From: Schistosoma haematobium | Taxonomy: Eukaryota > Platyhelminthes > Trematoda > Strigeidida > Schistosomatidae | DNA length: 64,000 bases | Direction of reading: 5' to 3' | Assembly (NCBI RefSeq): GCF_000699445.3 | Contig: NC_067198.1 | Coordinates: 23,323,536 to 23,387,535, forward strand | Notes under the pieces: generated by a model | Database searches by the model: none | Seen by the model: only the letters and a program-made list of their open reading frames with translations | Told to the model about the DNA's origin: nothing | Shown here: positions 11,601 to 26,600 of the stretch, piece after piece | Numbering within the stretch: the first letter of the stretch is position 1 | Layout of the letters: each line of letters starts with the position of its first letter | Translations under genes and position numbers: made by a program

Positions 11601-14600
11601 TTTATGTACCAAGTTGGTAGATGTTCACTCATTCGTTGGTTAAGTTGCCTGGTAGTACGCCCTATATAGCTATCTCCACAGGAGCAGCTGAATTTGTAAA
11701 TGCACATGGAAGAGGCCAACTCAGGTAACTTATCCTTCGTTTGAGTAGACATCGCTAGTCAACAAGAGAAGGTCAACGCAAGATTGGCTGCGTAGAATGT
11801 CCTGGTGATTACTTTGGTTAACATATATTTCAGAGTGTCACTAGCCACATCCCCGTTGAATTGCACTTTCATGTATAAAGGTTTCTTGCGAATAGTCGAA
11901 ATCTCCGACTTCTTTATTATATCCTGTATGTACTTCTTAATGAACGCGCTGGGGTAGCTGATCTCGGTCAGTGAGTTGTTGATAAATTCCAGCTCCTGAC
12001 TTAGAGTGTCTACTGTACAGATCTTTTTTGCTCTGCTCGTGAGACATCTGACCAAATTTCTCTTGTAACGGATGGGTGTGAAACTGCAGAAGTGAGTATA
12101 TTGGCATGAAGAGGGGTTTCTTCTATACACGCTTCTACTTAATGTGCCGTCACTTCGTCTGGTTAGTGTGACGTCAAGGAAGCTCAGCTTCTTATCATGC
12201 TCGCTAATAATCGAAAAGTCACTTAATATCATAGGTGTAGATATCTGAATAAACAAGGAAATGTTTTTATGTTGAGTTTTAGAGATTCAATAAACCTTCA
12301 TTCGTAGAAGCTTTTGCGTTCTCATTTCGCATCGTAGGAACTACAGTGGTTCTCATTTCAAATTATAGGCCAAAGGGCCGCGGATACTACACTCTATGTA
12401 CAAATGAGCTTCTACTCGATGGTTATACCTCAGTACTTTATAAAAATAATACGTAAAGCATTTTATTATTTAACAATTAAGTTGATTTTGTTAATCCTAT
12501 TTATGATTTATAGTCATTTACATTTTGTTTATCTCACATTTTAGGTTGTTTTTGTTAGTGCTCGTGTACATCCCGGTGAAACACCATCAAGTCATGTATT
12601 TAATGGATTATTGGAATTTTTACTACGTATAAATGATCATCGTGCATGTGAATTACGTAAACATTATATATTTAAATTAATACCAATGTTAAATCCAGAT
12701 GGTGTATTTCATGGTCACTATAGAACAGATACTCGTGGTGTCAATTTAAATCGAGTTTATTTAAAACCTGATTTTCTATACTATCCATCAATTTATGCAA
12801 CTAAAGCTTTAATTATTTATTATCATACAAACTATGGAACATTAAAATCATATGCACCATTTTTAGATGATATTTTTAAGCAAAAATTATATACTACTAC
12901 CAACTATTTTAAAACAAACTCTGAAAATATTACTATCAAAAATACAAATAATCAACCTCGTATTATTGATAAATTATCACCTAATCAAACAATTTTTCCA
13001 TGTGAAGGTACAAAACAGACAAAAGAGAAAATATTATCTGATTGTGAAACAAAAGAAGTAAAGTCAATTGTATGTATATTATTGCACATTTATTGTTTTT
13101 GTTGAGTAATAGAGTGTTTGTAAATATTTCTCTGAGGTTGCATTATACATTGTCTAGATAATATGTTAAGATTGAAGGTAGTAGTTACTAGATAAGAGTT
13201 TCAGAATAAACTTCAGCAATGGAATCCAAGTACATCCAGTTTACGAGTTTTATACGAAACGAAGATCATGTGCTTCGTTCAAGTATTAGCCACTATTCAA
13301 AATATAAATAATGGTAGTTCCACTTACGGAAGATTATTAGCATGTAGTTAATTCCAAATACATTGTATGATATTCGTAATAAAGTAAGAGAAATTCTAGG
13401 AACATTTCTAAGTGACGATAAAAATGGAGTAATGCTCTTAGTTATGTTACCTCTTACTTCTTCCTAACAGTTTTAACGTTTCTTCATCTAGCCCAAAGTC
13501 GTACCATCACATCGGATATATTGTGTAATCAGAGAATCACCATTATTTCATAGTTAGGTCAAGGAATGGAGACAAAAACAACAAATAACTAGTTTTGATT
13601 GTGAGATTTTTCCTATGAACACAAAATTGGTATGCCTAAAGTGTGTTTGTTAATCTCTTGGAAAACGATAAGTCTTATAACAGAAGCTATGAAGAAATAT
13701 TTCCTGATACGCATCAACTTTAACATCATTTACAATTGTAAAAGAACTGGACATGATTCTATTGTAATAATATGTATTTGTATGTACTCCTTGTCGATGT
13801 TTAGATAAATTCAGTTGATGAGTTTCAGAGTGAAACTTGTGTCGTAGATTCTACTTTTAGGTATAGTCTAAATTTAATAATGTTGATATTCTATAGTTGC
13901 TTAAACATTTTTATTGTATTTAATCAATGAAATACATTTCAGACTAATAATGTTCCTTGTATATATTTTATTTTTTCCGAAGAAGCAATTAACTTCAGAA
14001 AATTACTCGATAAAAGAATATTGTGCAACCATTAAACAAGATGAAGAAAAAGAAAAATCACATTTAAACTTTATAAACGATCATCTGTCAACCACGTTTG
14101 AGCAACAAACGGATAATCAAAATATCTTCTTGACAAAATTATTTGATACTGGATTATCATCATCAATAACATCAAACTCACCGTCGAAAACAGATAGTCT
14201 TGCAGAAAAAAATCTATCTTCTAAGTATTTGTCACCTATTGAACATATGTTTGCTAGTTCTGGTTCGACAAAAAATGATGAAGATACATCGACTGTTCAT
14301 CGGGTCAACTTTCCTATTTCTGACACTGATAAGAATTCAGTCACTAATCAATACGATACAGATTTAAGAAGTACTTCAAATTATTTTCATACTATTACTG
14401 AAACGAATAATTCACCACAGAAAACATTATCACGATTAAACTATTCAACGTCAATTTCAACACCATCTCATAACACTGAATTAAATAAAAAAGTTTATAA
14501 AAATGTAAAACCTTCAAAACTAACTAGACTTCCAGTAACATGTAATACAGAATTTGATTCTCAAAAATCTCTTGAAGATTGTCATGCAGCATCCCGAACT

Positions 14601-17600
14601 CAAGATGCAATATCAAAAACAAGTAATTTAGTACCATTAGTTACAAAACTTACTACATCAACACTAAATTCCAATGTTGCAAAACATTCAAGTTCAGATG
14701 ATGGAATATCTAAGAAATTTAGTAACCAATATAGACATAGAATAGCTGAACAAAAAACACTCAATCAGTCAAATTACATTTCATATTTTGATAAAAATAA
14801 ACGTCGTTCAACACTAAAAGTTGATTATCTTCCTTATTTTTTAATGTGAGTTGATTTGTGTAGTTTTAGAAGCAAATGCTTTATGCATCTCTTTTATGCA
14901 TCTTTTCTGTAACTGTAATAAGGCAGTCATTTATTTTTTCCGATAAGTGGGCTCTTTGCATAAATCTTACGATAATGCCATCGACTTTCTGAATGGTCCA
15001 TTCCTGTAAAAATAGGGCAAATAAATTTATGTTTTTTAGTATAGGTATTTGTAGAAATTGTAGTATTTTCAGCTGAATTTACGAGTCAGTCTAAGCTAGA
15101 CCATTATTGAAAACCTGAAAGCATTGGGCGGTCTTTTCATCCCAGTATGAGACTTCTCAACAATGCCCACCCACGATCCTACACGCGGAACTCGAGGCTA
15201 GGGTCTTTGGTCCTTATTATGTTGAATAAGCAGAAAAATATATTTTATAGTTTCAAATGTCTAAATATTTTTTTAAGATCCTCGGCTAAAAATGCAAGGT
15301 TCCTGTACAAGGTGTTAAGAGTGATTGAGAAAACAAGAACGACTGATCAATTGGTGAAATGTTTTTTATCTCGTTAAGTGTAAAATAAGTATATTGAGTA
15401 GTTTTAAAGTGAAGCTTTAATGGTCTATGCACAAATGATCACGAAAGAACTAAATCAATCCATTATTTACAAATATTTCTATTGACTGGTTACTTTTAAC
15501 CAACATTTCTTTGATGTTTTTTCTATGTAATTATGCTTTTTTGGTAAATACTGCGGATTTGTGTTTTTAAGGATTGATGTTTGAGAATTCCAAAGGAACC
15601 TTATTAAATACATTTAGTTTGTGGTCATGGATTTGTAACAATAATACAGGATGCTTAATAAACAATAAATCAATGTCAGTCACACATATTCTGGTACCGT
15701 TTTAATTTAAGGAGTTCTTTGTGTCATTTAAACAATTAGTGTGTGAGTAAACTTTGATCTAAAATGACTTCAGTGTATTCAATAGGTTTAGAATAATGTT
15801 CTCGTTACATTTGAAATTTTCAACGTCTGTTAACAATTTAGCGATCTACTCGATTTTCTAACATATATGTACATATGATAATCAAATGGAACTTGAATAT
15901 CTTATAGAGATAACTACCACGTATGTTTTCAGAAACAATATAGTATAATATAGTATCAATAAATACTTCATTTCGAATGAGTTTTCTAGAATATTAGCTT
16001 AAAAAAATAAGAAAAAGACATAAAAGAAAACTATGACATTCTTCATGAGTCTACCGTATACGAACTTGACTCGATTTAGTTAAATATATGTAAGTTAACT
16101 GGATTACGATTACCAATGTCCTCCATCAACGATTAAATATATGTTATTTATCCAGTGCGTTATAATAAACGTGAATACTAGCATAAGTGTTGAATGACTT
16201 AAGTTGCAACAAAGAAAATTAAAAAATGTACAGGTGATAAAAAAGGAGAATGAGAATAATTTGAAAATAAAGAATGAAATGAAGGAATTGCCATGAATAA
16301 TTCTAATCTGCTATTCTAGATTTAAAGAGATATGATATACAAGAGGTGTCAGTTGAGTAATCCTTTTCGTTTTAACGAAACAAATTCTATTTTATATGCT
16401 ATAACTTGTGCCCTGTGAGCCCTATTTCTTGTATAACGTAACAACACCGCCAATTAGAGAGCAGTGAATTATCGATCGGACCAATGACGAATAAAACCTG
16501 TACGAGCAGTCTAAAGTACTTATCGGTCCTGGTTCCTGTCTAGCCCAGCCAGTTAAATCCAGAACACTAATTTCAGCATCCGCAATATGAATCATTTATT
16601 TCAAACATACAGGGTTTATATACCAACTAGACAGATCACATCGTACCATAAAATATGAAACAACATTTGTACAAGATCTATTCAAAAGTGTCCGTGACTG
16701 TGGGAGGTAGTAATCGATATACAGAGTGTAACTCAAGAATGGCAAATTGTATAATAATAGTTCATAGGTCAAAATAAAGCTTATGGTAAGAGGAACATGA
16801 ATACGTATAGTATTAGACCAGAAATAGATTCATTCAGTTGCCATTTATTATTCTCATCAGGATATAACATTATACTAAACTTAATTAATTTCAATGTTAA
16901 CTTTAAACTTTCATGTTTAGTTTAATTATTATACTCATATTCTTTTTTTGTGTGTAGGAAATGGAATAGACCATATGAAAAAACCATAACAACCAAATAT
17001 TTTTCAAAATTAACTTTAGAAAATTTGAACATTGTCAATACACAAATTAATTTAAATAATAAAAATGAAAGAAATGCTAAGCAACAACATTTGGAATCAA
17101 TCAACACTATGTATTCATCTAATAAATTTAAATCTTATTTAAAATATGAAAAAATAAAAAAACGAAAAATTAATTTTATAAGTGAAAATAATTCAATATT
17201 AAATGCAAAACAGATTACTTATAATAATAATAATAATGATACAACGGCTACACTTATCCCATTAGAAGATACTATAGAATATGATTACAATTACAAGATT
17301 AATACAAATAAAATGATTGAAAAAGACAGCATGATAATAAAGTCAACAAATCATATAGTGAATAATAATAGTAATCAAATGGAGAATATTTCTAATGAAG
17401 AAGTTAAGCAATTAATAAATGAAGAATTTCACAGTTTCGATACATCTCATTCTGTTTTAGGCAATGAAGGATCAGATTTAGATGCAAATGATTACAGTAA
17501 ATAGAAAACAAAACTTTTATTTATTTAGTTATTTATTTCTATTATATATTTTAAAGTGTGTTGTTATATTTTGTTATCGTGACATAACTCGTGTAAATTT

Positions 17601-20600
17601 CAATGTATAAGCATTGGAATATAACATTTATTTCTGTTTTTAATATATCACTACTTTCAATAATCATGTATATATATATATATATATATTATTTATTATT
17701 TATTATTTTAACACATAAATATTGGTACAAGAATGCACCAAATACATATGTGCAACACAAATCTCATTCGATATGTGTGAGGGCTGTGATACTGTCCGGG
17801 TGCCCAAACCGAAGCAGGTGGTTTTCTTGGGAGGCCACTCCCCGAGCCTTCGATTTGAAGGTCTGATCCACAATGCAGTGGAGCATCGTGAGGATATGCA
17901 GTTCCATGGTAGCCGGTGACCAACGATTGGTTCACACGCCATTTGTTCCCGCAGGATACTGGAGCCAGCCCATGTGCACCATTGGTTTGGGATCTGGTTA
18001 AAGCGCCGGACATTCGCTTTTCGTCCTCTCATTTTTGTAAACAACAACCCGGCCACAAGAAGGCAGTGAGTAGGAGTTTCCTGGCAGAAGCTGTATACGC
18101 GTGGCCATGTGAGAGCATTTGAAGAGGGAGAGCGGACTCTGCCCACTCTCGGCCATACCAGGGCATTTGGGGGCATATATATATATATATATATATATAT
18201 AACAGTTGGAGATACTGAACTGTCAGAAAACATATTGTTGAACTGTTTTGTAGTGAAACTGTAGTGAACAAGAACACGAGTGGGGACAATCGAATGTAGT
18301 TGACGCGAAATTACGGAGTATCTCAATAAAATCAGAGAACTATATGGTGAATAGTTAATTTGCAAAATACCAATTCATCGTCTCGAATTTCACTGTTCCT
18401 TTTGCAAATATATGTCGATTGTCTCAGATTTCATTATTCATGCGTTTCCATACCAATTGTATTCTGTTTCCGTTCTTTCCTTATCGATCTTCTACTAAAA
18501 TACATTCTATATCTGACCGGAGTTATATACTACTTATATGAATATAAGTAACCCAAACCACAAAACCAACAGTAAGTTAAGTAAATTTTCAAATAAGCTT
18601 TTAAATATCATTTTAATGGTGAAAACATTGGGACTCCCATGATTTCTACATCAACTGAACTAAACATATAAGAACTTTCGTCTAAATTTGACCAAATAGT
18701 TGCAAAGCATTTGGGTGCCGAGTTGATGTGAGACATTAGAGGAACAATATATTTGTAAAATTTTAGCGAATAGATTTTTGAAGTAAATCCAACGTTTCAT
18801 ATAACAATCTGATCCAAGCTTTTTAAAGAAAATATAGTCAAACATCAAAATTATGGAATATTTGATTATATTTTCTTGAAAAAGCTTGGATCAGATTGTT
18901 AGACGAAACGTTGGATTTACTTCAAAAATTCATTCGGTAAAATTTTACAAATATATTCTTTCTCTCGAAGTAAACATAATTTCATTTGATTTTATTCTAG
19001 TTTTCCTAACTATTTTCAGTCTTTAGCTTTTTATTCTATCAAGAATCATTTTATGATGTAGTTATCTCCGTCGAAGGACTATTCAGTTATGTGTAATTCA
19101 AAGTTCATCATTTACTAATTCTGTTAATATTTTATGTTTCTAATATTTATCAAGAAAAGAATTGTTACATAATACAGATTATTGATCATTATTAACATTA
19201 TTATTATTGTTTTCTAATTAAACCCTTACTCAATAGATGATATCGAAAGAACCATTATCGATGAAGATTTATCAATCAATCCATATTATGTATCTATCTT
19301 AGAATCTATTGAAAAATTAGTTAGAAAAGAAAAGAATCAAACAATCGATTCAAGTGAAATTATTAATCCAATAAATATAATAAATGATCATTTAAATATA
19401 AATGAATTAAATAGAATTCAATTATTAAAAGAACAATTACAACAACTTAGAAAAGCTGATCATTTATCGGATATTGATTATTTACATATTAATCAAAATG
19501 ATGATAGTTCTGTTGTATTTTATTTTGATTTACATGGACATTGTACAAAACGTGGTTGTTTTCTTTATGGAAATTGGTTAGAAAATGAAAATAAAATGGT
19601 AATCTAATAAACAATTTTGTGATTTTTTTAATTTTATTTATACATTTAGTTTTTATTTAGAAAAAATTAACTTTCTTAATATTTAACTGATTGAATATAT
19701 TTTGGTTAACTAGAAATAACATGGAAATATTTAACTGTTTCAAAATTCAACTATTTTATGATCGCATATAAAATGATATCAGGAAAGTATCTTTGAAATT
19801 AGATTTAGTAGAACAGTACGCTCATCTATCTGACTCTTTCTCTCTTAATAGATGACGTTATTTTTAGAGTCCTACCTTTTGCATAGATTAATAAACTAAA
19901 CTATTTTTATCTGACTATGTTATTGCACTGTATAACAACTTTAGTAGAGGTACTACTACATAAGGTTCTCTGTTATTTGAGTAATTAATTTGATAATCTG
20001 AATTGAGGATTCTGTCTTCTGTATTATTCAGATCCCATAATAAAAGCGGAAAATTCAATAAGTATATTATTCGTAAAAAGTTATATTGAATTTCAGAAAA
20101 CTTTTTAAATAATAGCATATTATTATCGGTAGGGTATTTTTGTGGAGATTGAGTTGAGTTCATGAATCAATTAAAGCTAGACCACCATGGAAAACCTCGA
20201 AGCACTTGAAGGCCGCTTCGTCCTACTATGGGACTCCTTAGAAGTACGCACTCACGATCCTGCTCGCCGGATCCGAACCCATTACCTTCAGTCTCGAGCG
20301 CGAGCGCTTAACCCCTATACCACTGAGCCAGCATCAAACGATGTTATTGTTGAACTTCAACCAATTAATGAGATTGTACCACCACCCGCCATTGTCTTTA
20401 GTAAGTTACTATCTCACAACAGACTCGGTTGAACTCCATTGGTCCCATATTAGAACGAATTGGCTGTCCACTGCTTCCAGGTTTTCCATGGTGGTCTAGC
20501 TTTAATTGACTCATGAGCTCAACTATTAAATAGCATATTAGTCACTAGTACTCGATTTTTTATATGTGATTGATAAAAATACTTTGATATTTGACTAATA

Positions 20601-23600
20601 CGACTTTGAACGTTTTGTCTACACACTCTCAAAGTTCAACTTTCATTAGTATTTGGTTTATAGTCAATTTTAGAACCTAGATTTCCAATAAATTATAAAA
20701 TAATTTTAAATCAGACTAAATACTTCTATCTTGGCTTTAAAATTATATAGCAAAAGCAAACTTTAATGTGATTTATCTCGACAAATGTGTCACAATAAAT
20801 TATTGATAAGCACAACTAACCATATTTGAAGATTCTATGCAAAGTCAGTACCTGGAAAATGAAGAAACGTACTCGAATATCAATGGATTTACTTCAAACT
20901 AATACGAGCTAATGTCTTACTTTAGTTTATTCTCTTAAATTATGATAGTACCCCACTTTAATAGTGTTTACTTACTTACTTACACCTGTTACTACCAATC
21001 GAGCATAGACCACCGACCAGTATTCTCCATCACACTCTGTTCTGGGCCTTCCTTTCTAGTTCGATCCAATTGTTGTTCATTCCTGCTTTAATAGTATTCA
21101 ATTACAGTTGTCAATTCAATAACAATAATGGTAATTTTAAGAGTTATAAATCAATGACCAATTCAATAAGTTAACAATCATAAATAAAATTCTTTATAGA
21201 CAATTAACACATAAAAGAATAATGATTATAACAGCTTTACATTAGTTTTTGAAAGGTAGATGCTGTATTCAATTAACTGAAGGGTCTTAAAAATATTGAA
21301 GTGACAAAAATAGAGTAAAATGAAGAAACAGCTTCACATTTCTTTTGTTACCTGATGTTTTAATCGCTGTAAAAATTAAAAGTACTTATTTTCATACGGA
21401 ATTATATTGTTTTTTTTGTATATATTCCAAATGAGGATGAGATATTTGCCTGAAGCTCTGTAGTTTTTTAAAGATTTCCCCAACTAACATCAGACTATGA
21501 TTATTATTATTTTGGATATGTTTTTAACAAACTGTAATGTAAGTAGTAATGTTTATAATTTCTTTTCTTTTATTTAAATAAATTTATATTTACTTAGGTA
21601 GATAATGTTTTATATGCTTTATTGGTTGGAGTGAATTCAATCTACTTTGATTTCGATTCATGTAACTTTAGTTTACGCAATATGTATCAAAAAGATCGTA
21701 AAGGAACTTCAACTAAAGAAGGTGCCGGTCGTGTTGCATTATGGAAACATTTAGGACTAACACATTGCTATACAGTTGAATGTAATTATAATTCAGGTAT
21801 GTTTCATTGACTTACTAAAAAAATTTTTTTAAACAAAAATCACTTTACACCAGTACTGATGTCAGTTTGAGCAGCATCACCTAAACATAGTAAGCACAAA
21901 AACAGTCGATAACCAAATAAGTAAACAAAACTGTGTACAGACTAATGGGCTCTAAGTAGAAGGTGAATAGTCATAATTTGCCATACAATTCTTTGCTGTT
22001 ACTTCTGAACGCTCGCTTCTTCCAACTTACGCACATTTAAAAACATTCTTCGAATCCAAAACTTTTTGTCATATTTAGTGAAAATTCCAATATATTTACA
22101 GAAGATATTTACTTGTACAATCTTATAGGCTTTTCAAACAATCTAACCATATTGATAAGCTATTAATACCACACTACCTCTTGTGATTGTGCAATAAGTG
22201 TGAAGCATACAAAGGATTCAAATGACAGGAAACACTTAACACTCTTATTTTAGCTACTCAAATTAACCAAAGCTTTACTAAAATATAAAAAAACCTGCTA
22301 TAAATTTGAATGTATAACAAATCAAGTAGTGTATCATACAAATGATAATTGAAGCAATTTGGAGACTCTAAGATAACTTTTACATTAGTTTTGGAGTTCT
22401 AAACTTTATATAAATAATGAAGCATGAAATCAACAATCAAGTTCATAAAACTCTACACTTTAAAATACTCTATAAGCTAACTCAGGCTAACATTTCCTAT
22501 TTCTTCAAGTGACCTAATCTACTCTTATGATATTAATAATAATTGAAAATCAGTGAATTGCTTTAAATGTATTTAGATTTTCTTACATTTGCACATCACA
22601 TATCTTTTCTGACTTATCACAATGCTGATAGTTTGTATTGCAAGCAGTAAAATTATGCTTATAGAGTTTACAATGACTAATAATCTTAATCATTAACATA
22701 AACAACAGAGAAATACCAATTATTATAGTTATTATGTAAATAAACTGATGGATATGAATTCATCAGTTCAGTAAGCAAAACTTGGTAAATGAACATTTAC
22801 ACATTGGTTTCAAGCATTAATGAGAATGTAGACAATGATATTCAATGACATTTAGCTAATAGATCTCAAATAGGACGAAACACATCGCTTGTATTTTACT
22901 GGCAAAAGTATAATAAATTCTAAAACTGTTCTGGTTATCGTCGTTATTATAATATCAATTATGACTATTTAAATAGTATATGATTTAGCATGAAGTTAAC
23001 GGAATATATCCATTGAGATATAAAATAACTTGAAGTGTGTATTAAAAATATTTTTTCCATAACCTGCGGAATTAATGTAGAGAATGAACATCGCGTACTG
23101 AACAGTTCTGAAACCGTTTGAAGTCCGATCATAATTAATAATAATAATAACTAATAACAAACGACAGAAATACTTAATGTCTGACCATATACATTAGAAA
23201 ATTCAAAATTATCTTGAAATTGCTTCACTATTGTAGAGAATCTCAGAAATTGTAAAGTTCTTAAACTGTTTGTTTTTTTGATCAGATTTAGAATCGTCTG
23301 TATATCATCAAGAAAATAAATGATGATAGTTTTCAATAAACATGACCTTAATTTTGTTTACGAATACAAAGTTGATTTAACCAGTAAATTTATTTCACTA
23401 ATTTTACGTGGTATAACTTCAACCGAAATGTTTTTGACTATATAGTAATGTGAATTGAGGATAATTATAACTAAAACGTTTTTCCAACTTAGTATAAGAT
23501 TTTTAAAGATATAAACTGTAAAAATAAAAACAACTAAAAAATATTTAATTAATATTACATTTCATTTAGTGGTAGTGTTCAAAACCCATTAGGCATTAAT

Positions 23601-26600
23601 CACTCTAATTTGGATTACGTTATGAATTCGTTTAGTTTAATATTATATTCACCTAAAAGTTACAAGCAAAGGATTATTTATTTATTTGAATACATAAATA
23701 TTGCTACAAAAAGGCATCGAATACATTTGCGCCACATAAGTCACTTGATTTGTATGTGGGTTGTGATACTGTCCAGGTGCTCAGACCAAAACAGGTGGTT
23801 TTCTTAGGGAGCTACGCCTCGAGCCTTCGACGTAAAGGTCTGATCCACAAGGCAGTGGAGCAACGTCAGGAGATGCAGTTCTATGGTAGCCAGTGATCAA
23901 TAACTGGTTCATACTCCATTTGTTTCCTTAGGATCCTGGAGCCCATGTATGCCATCGGTTTGGAATCACGGTTTTCCAACTCCGCTAGGTGGACTCTCCC
24001 TTTCCACCGACCCGGTTAAAGCACCAGACATTCGCTGATAGTTCTCTCAATTTTGCAAACAACACCCCCGCCACGAGAAGAAAGTGATTAGGACTTCATT
24101 GGCAGTGGCTGTATGCGCGTGGTCATGTGAGAGCATTTCGAGAGGAAGAGCTGACTCTCCTCACCCTCGGCCGTACCAGGGCATTTAGAAGCAATGTAAT
24201 AACTACTGTTTTAACTTGCTATAAATTTTGCATTTATTTATTTGAAAATGAAATTATTTATTTACAAACTTAACAATTTATAAACTTTCAAGTTTACAAG
24301 TTATTACTATACAGTCCTAACCAAAAGTTTTGTTAGATCAACAGATAAAACAAAATTGTTTTACAATGACACTTGATGGGTTACTCAAGATGTGTTTTTT
24401 CTTTTCAAATAATCTACATCATTCTTCTAATTTATTTTAGTATGAAATGTACAGACATCTACAGCTAAAAATGTTTTCTTTATGATAAACTTAATTCATT
24501 CAATTGAATTATGATAAATGAATAGGAAAAGTTGTGAAAGTTTTTGTATATTCTTATATATCTCTAAGATGTACTATAATATCATATTAGTAATGACATT
24601 ACAAGTAGATGTAATTTGAATAAATATCTTATTCATATTCAGAGTTGAGTTAAATAAAGGCTTTCAATATAATATCTAACAATCACTATAATTTATAAGG
24701 TAATGGTGTGAATATTTTACTTATTCTTTCTCTATTTCTTTTGTGTAAATAATAAATCATTTCGTTTTTACTAAACATTGAAGAATTAATTAATTAATTT
24801 TCCTTATAAGTTCATACATTGTGTCAAGTTGTTTAACTTACATCAAATATGATAATTAGTTACTTTCAATATGAATTAATGTAATAAGTATTAGTTGAAG
24901 AAAATGTCCTGAAAATAAATAATAATTAGTTATTCTTTTCATTTTATTATGTAAGTTACACTCGTTTCAGATTTATTAAGAGTAGATGTACTACTATAAA
25001 TATGGGACAATTAGACATCTTTTCCATCTTAATATACTTTACATCAAAGGGAACATACAATCCTATCAAAGATCAAACCAAGATCCTGTTAATCATAATG
25101 TCTATTGTTTAAATTTTGATACCGTTTGAGATATTAATTAAGATCTCATTATATTTTAAAATAAATATATACTGTAACATATTCTAGTTATAGATTTTCT
25201 ATGATATACAGAATATAAAAACATCCTCTTGCATACAGCTATCAAGATTTTGATTTTTATCTAATTTTTCAGTTTCTCTCAAGTTATTTTTTTTCTCAAA
25301 TCGATATCCATCAAACAGTGACCAAAATTATTCAACATTGAACAGTTTGTCCATATTCTTTTAAGACTGTTAGGTAGTTTGTAACTACAACTTTACATGA
25401 ATTGAAACATACAATATTTAGTTCTTGTGGCAAATACGATATTTGTTGATAACCGAGTTAAAAGTCATCATTCTACATTTTTGAATTAAATCACTTCATG
25501 ATGTAGCGTGATTCTATCAGTGATACCTATTTTGTTTTCTTTATGGTCAACAGTAAACTAACATCCACCTAAGTAATCTTCATACATATTTATCTTTAAA
25601 AAGTTCTTTTAAAAACCCAAGTATACGGTACTCTAATTTTTTTTAAAAATTGATTAGGAAATTTATCATCAAAGTACGTTGTAGACTTACGGATGAAAGT
25701 GATACTAAAAATACTTTATTGTAAAGTAACTTTAACATACCATACTTGAGTTGTTCATTTGACTACTAAACTAAATGTTTTCATGACTCCATCAGTCAGT
25801 TGGTCAGTAACAACGTAGAACTTCGTACGTACGTACATCAGTTCGAGTTGCCATACCATATTAGCACAGAGATGCAGTTGTCGATTCAAATCCCGTAGTG
25901 GTAGAGGTAGTAAGAGTATAAGTAGTAATCGTAAAGATTAGGGTTTGAAGATGTTATTCAAGGAGCATAATTCAGTTAAATAAATTTAGAAAGCGGAAAA
26001 ACGGGACATGAAGAATTCAGAAGATGAGAATTTGGGAGAACAAAAAGAGTAGATTCACCTGCACCATTTCAAACGATTTTGAGCCACATCATTCAGGGTC
26101 TCTAACTATCGGTTGGTATCGTCTCAAGGATTACAACCAGGTAGTCTACACCTACCATTCATTTTATTAATTGCTTAAAATTGTGAAGCTTTCAATGAGA
26201 ATCATAGACCGAGATTTCATGATAATTTGTAATTACTATTAAAGCCGAATTAAGGTTTTAAAAAAGAACACATTTCTCTGTTGAAGTAAATCGTCGTTTA
26301 GTTCTTAATTGGTGATTCATACTACCACTAATTTACCTCTTTCAAGGCTTTGGTTACTCATGATTTATCTAAAGTCTGATCGATACTCACATTTTACGAA
26401 CACTACAATATTGATGGAATATAAAATATATAATAAGAATCTCTAAACCAATTGTATCAAAGAAACCAAGAAATAATTTAAATAAGTATAAATCAAATAA
26501 CAGGATAATTTCCACATTCATTGTAAGATTTAGTTTCTAATCAATGTACTAATTATCTGGTAATAAAAATAATAAACTAATTTAATATTATTACTTCTCT

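Larger units (their letters stand above)
10840..12290 (-). mobile_element. 5'-truncated Penelope-like element (PLE) in intron 2
   Basis: The minus strand encodes the end of the Penelope reverse transcriptase ('[23 protein letters not shown]') and a GIY-YIG endonuclease ('[21 protein letters not shown]', 'MSEHLPTW'). The RT core upstream of the thumb region is missing. The AT-rich stretch 10840-11355 is taken as its 3' untranslated part. Both outer limits are approximate. It lies antisense to the host gene. Confidence 0.8.

Noticed and set aside
13943..13982. Earlier start for carboxypeptidase exon 4 at the CAG ending 13942
   Set aside because: It would enter the exon in a frame that stops within about 30 codons; the AG at 13981-13982 keeps phase 0.
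17703..18365. 220-codon minus-strand open frame
   Set aside because: Runs through repeat B and a TA microsatellite and has several overlapping frames on both strands; the long frame is explained by the GC-rich repeat.
20187..20432. 81-codon open frame
   Set aside because: Lies entirely within the SmAlpha SINE pair.
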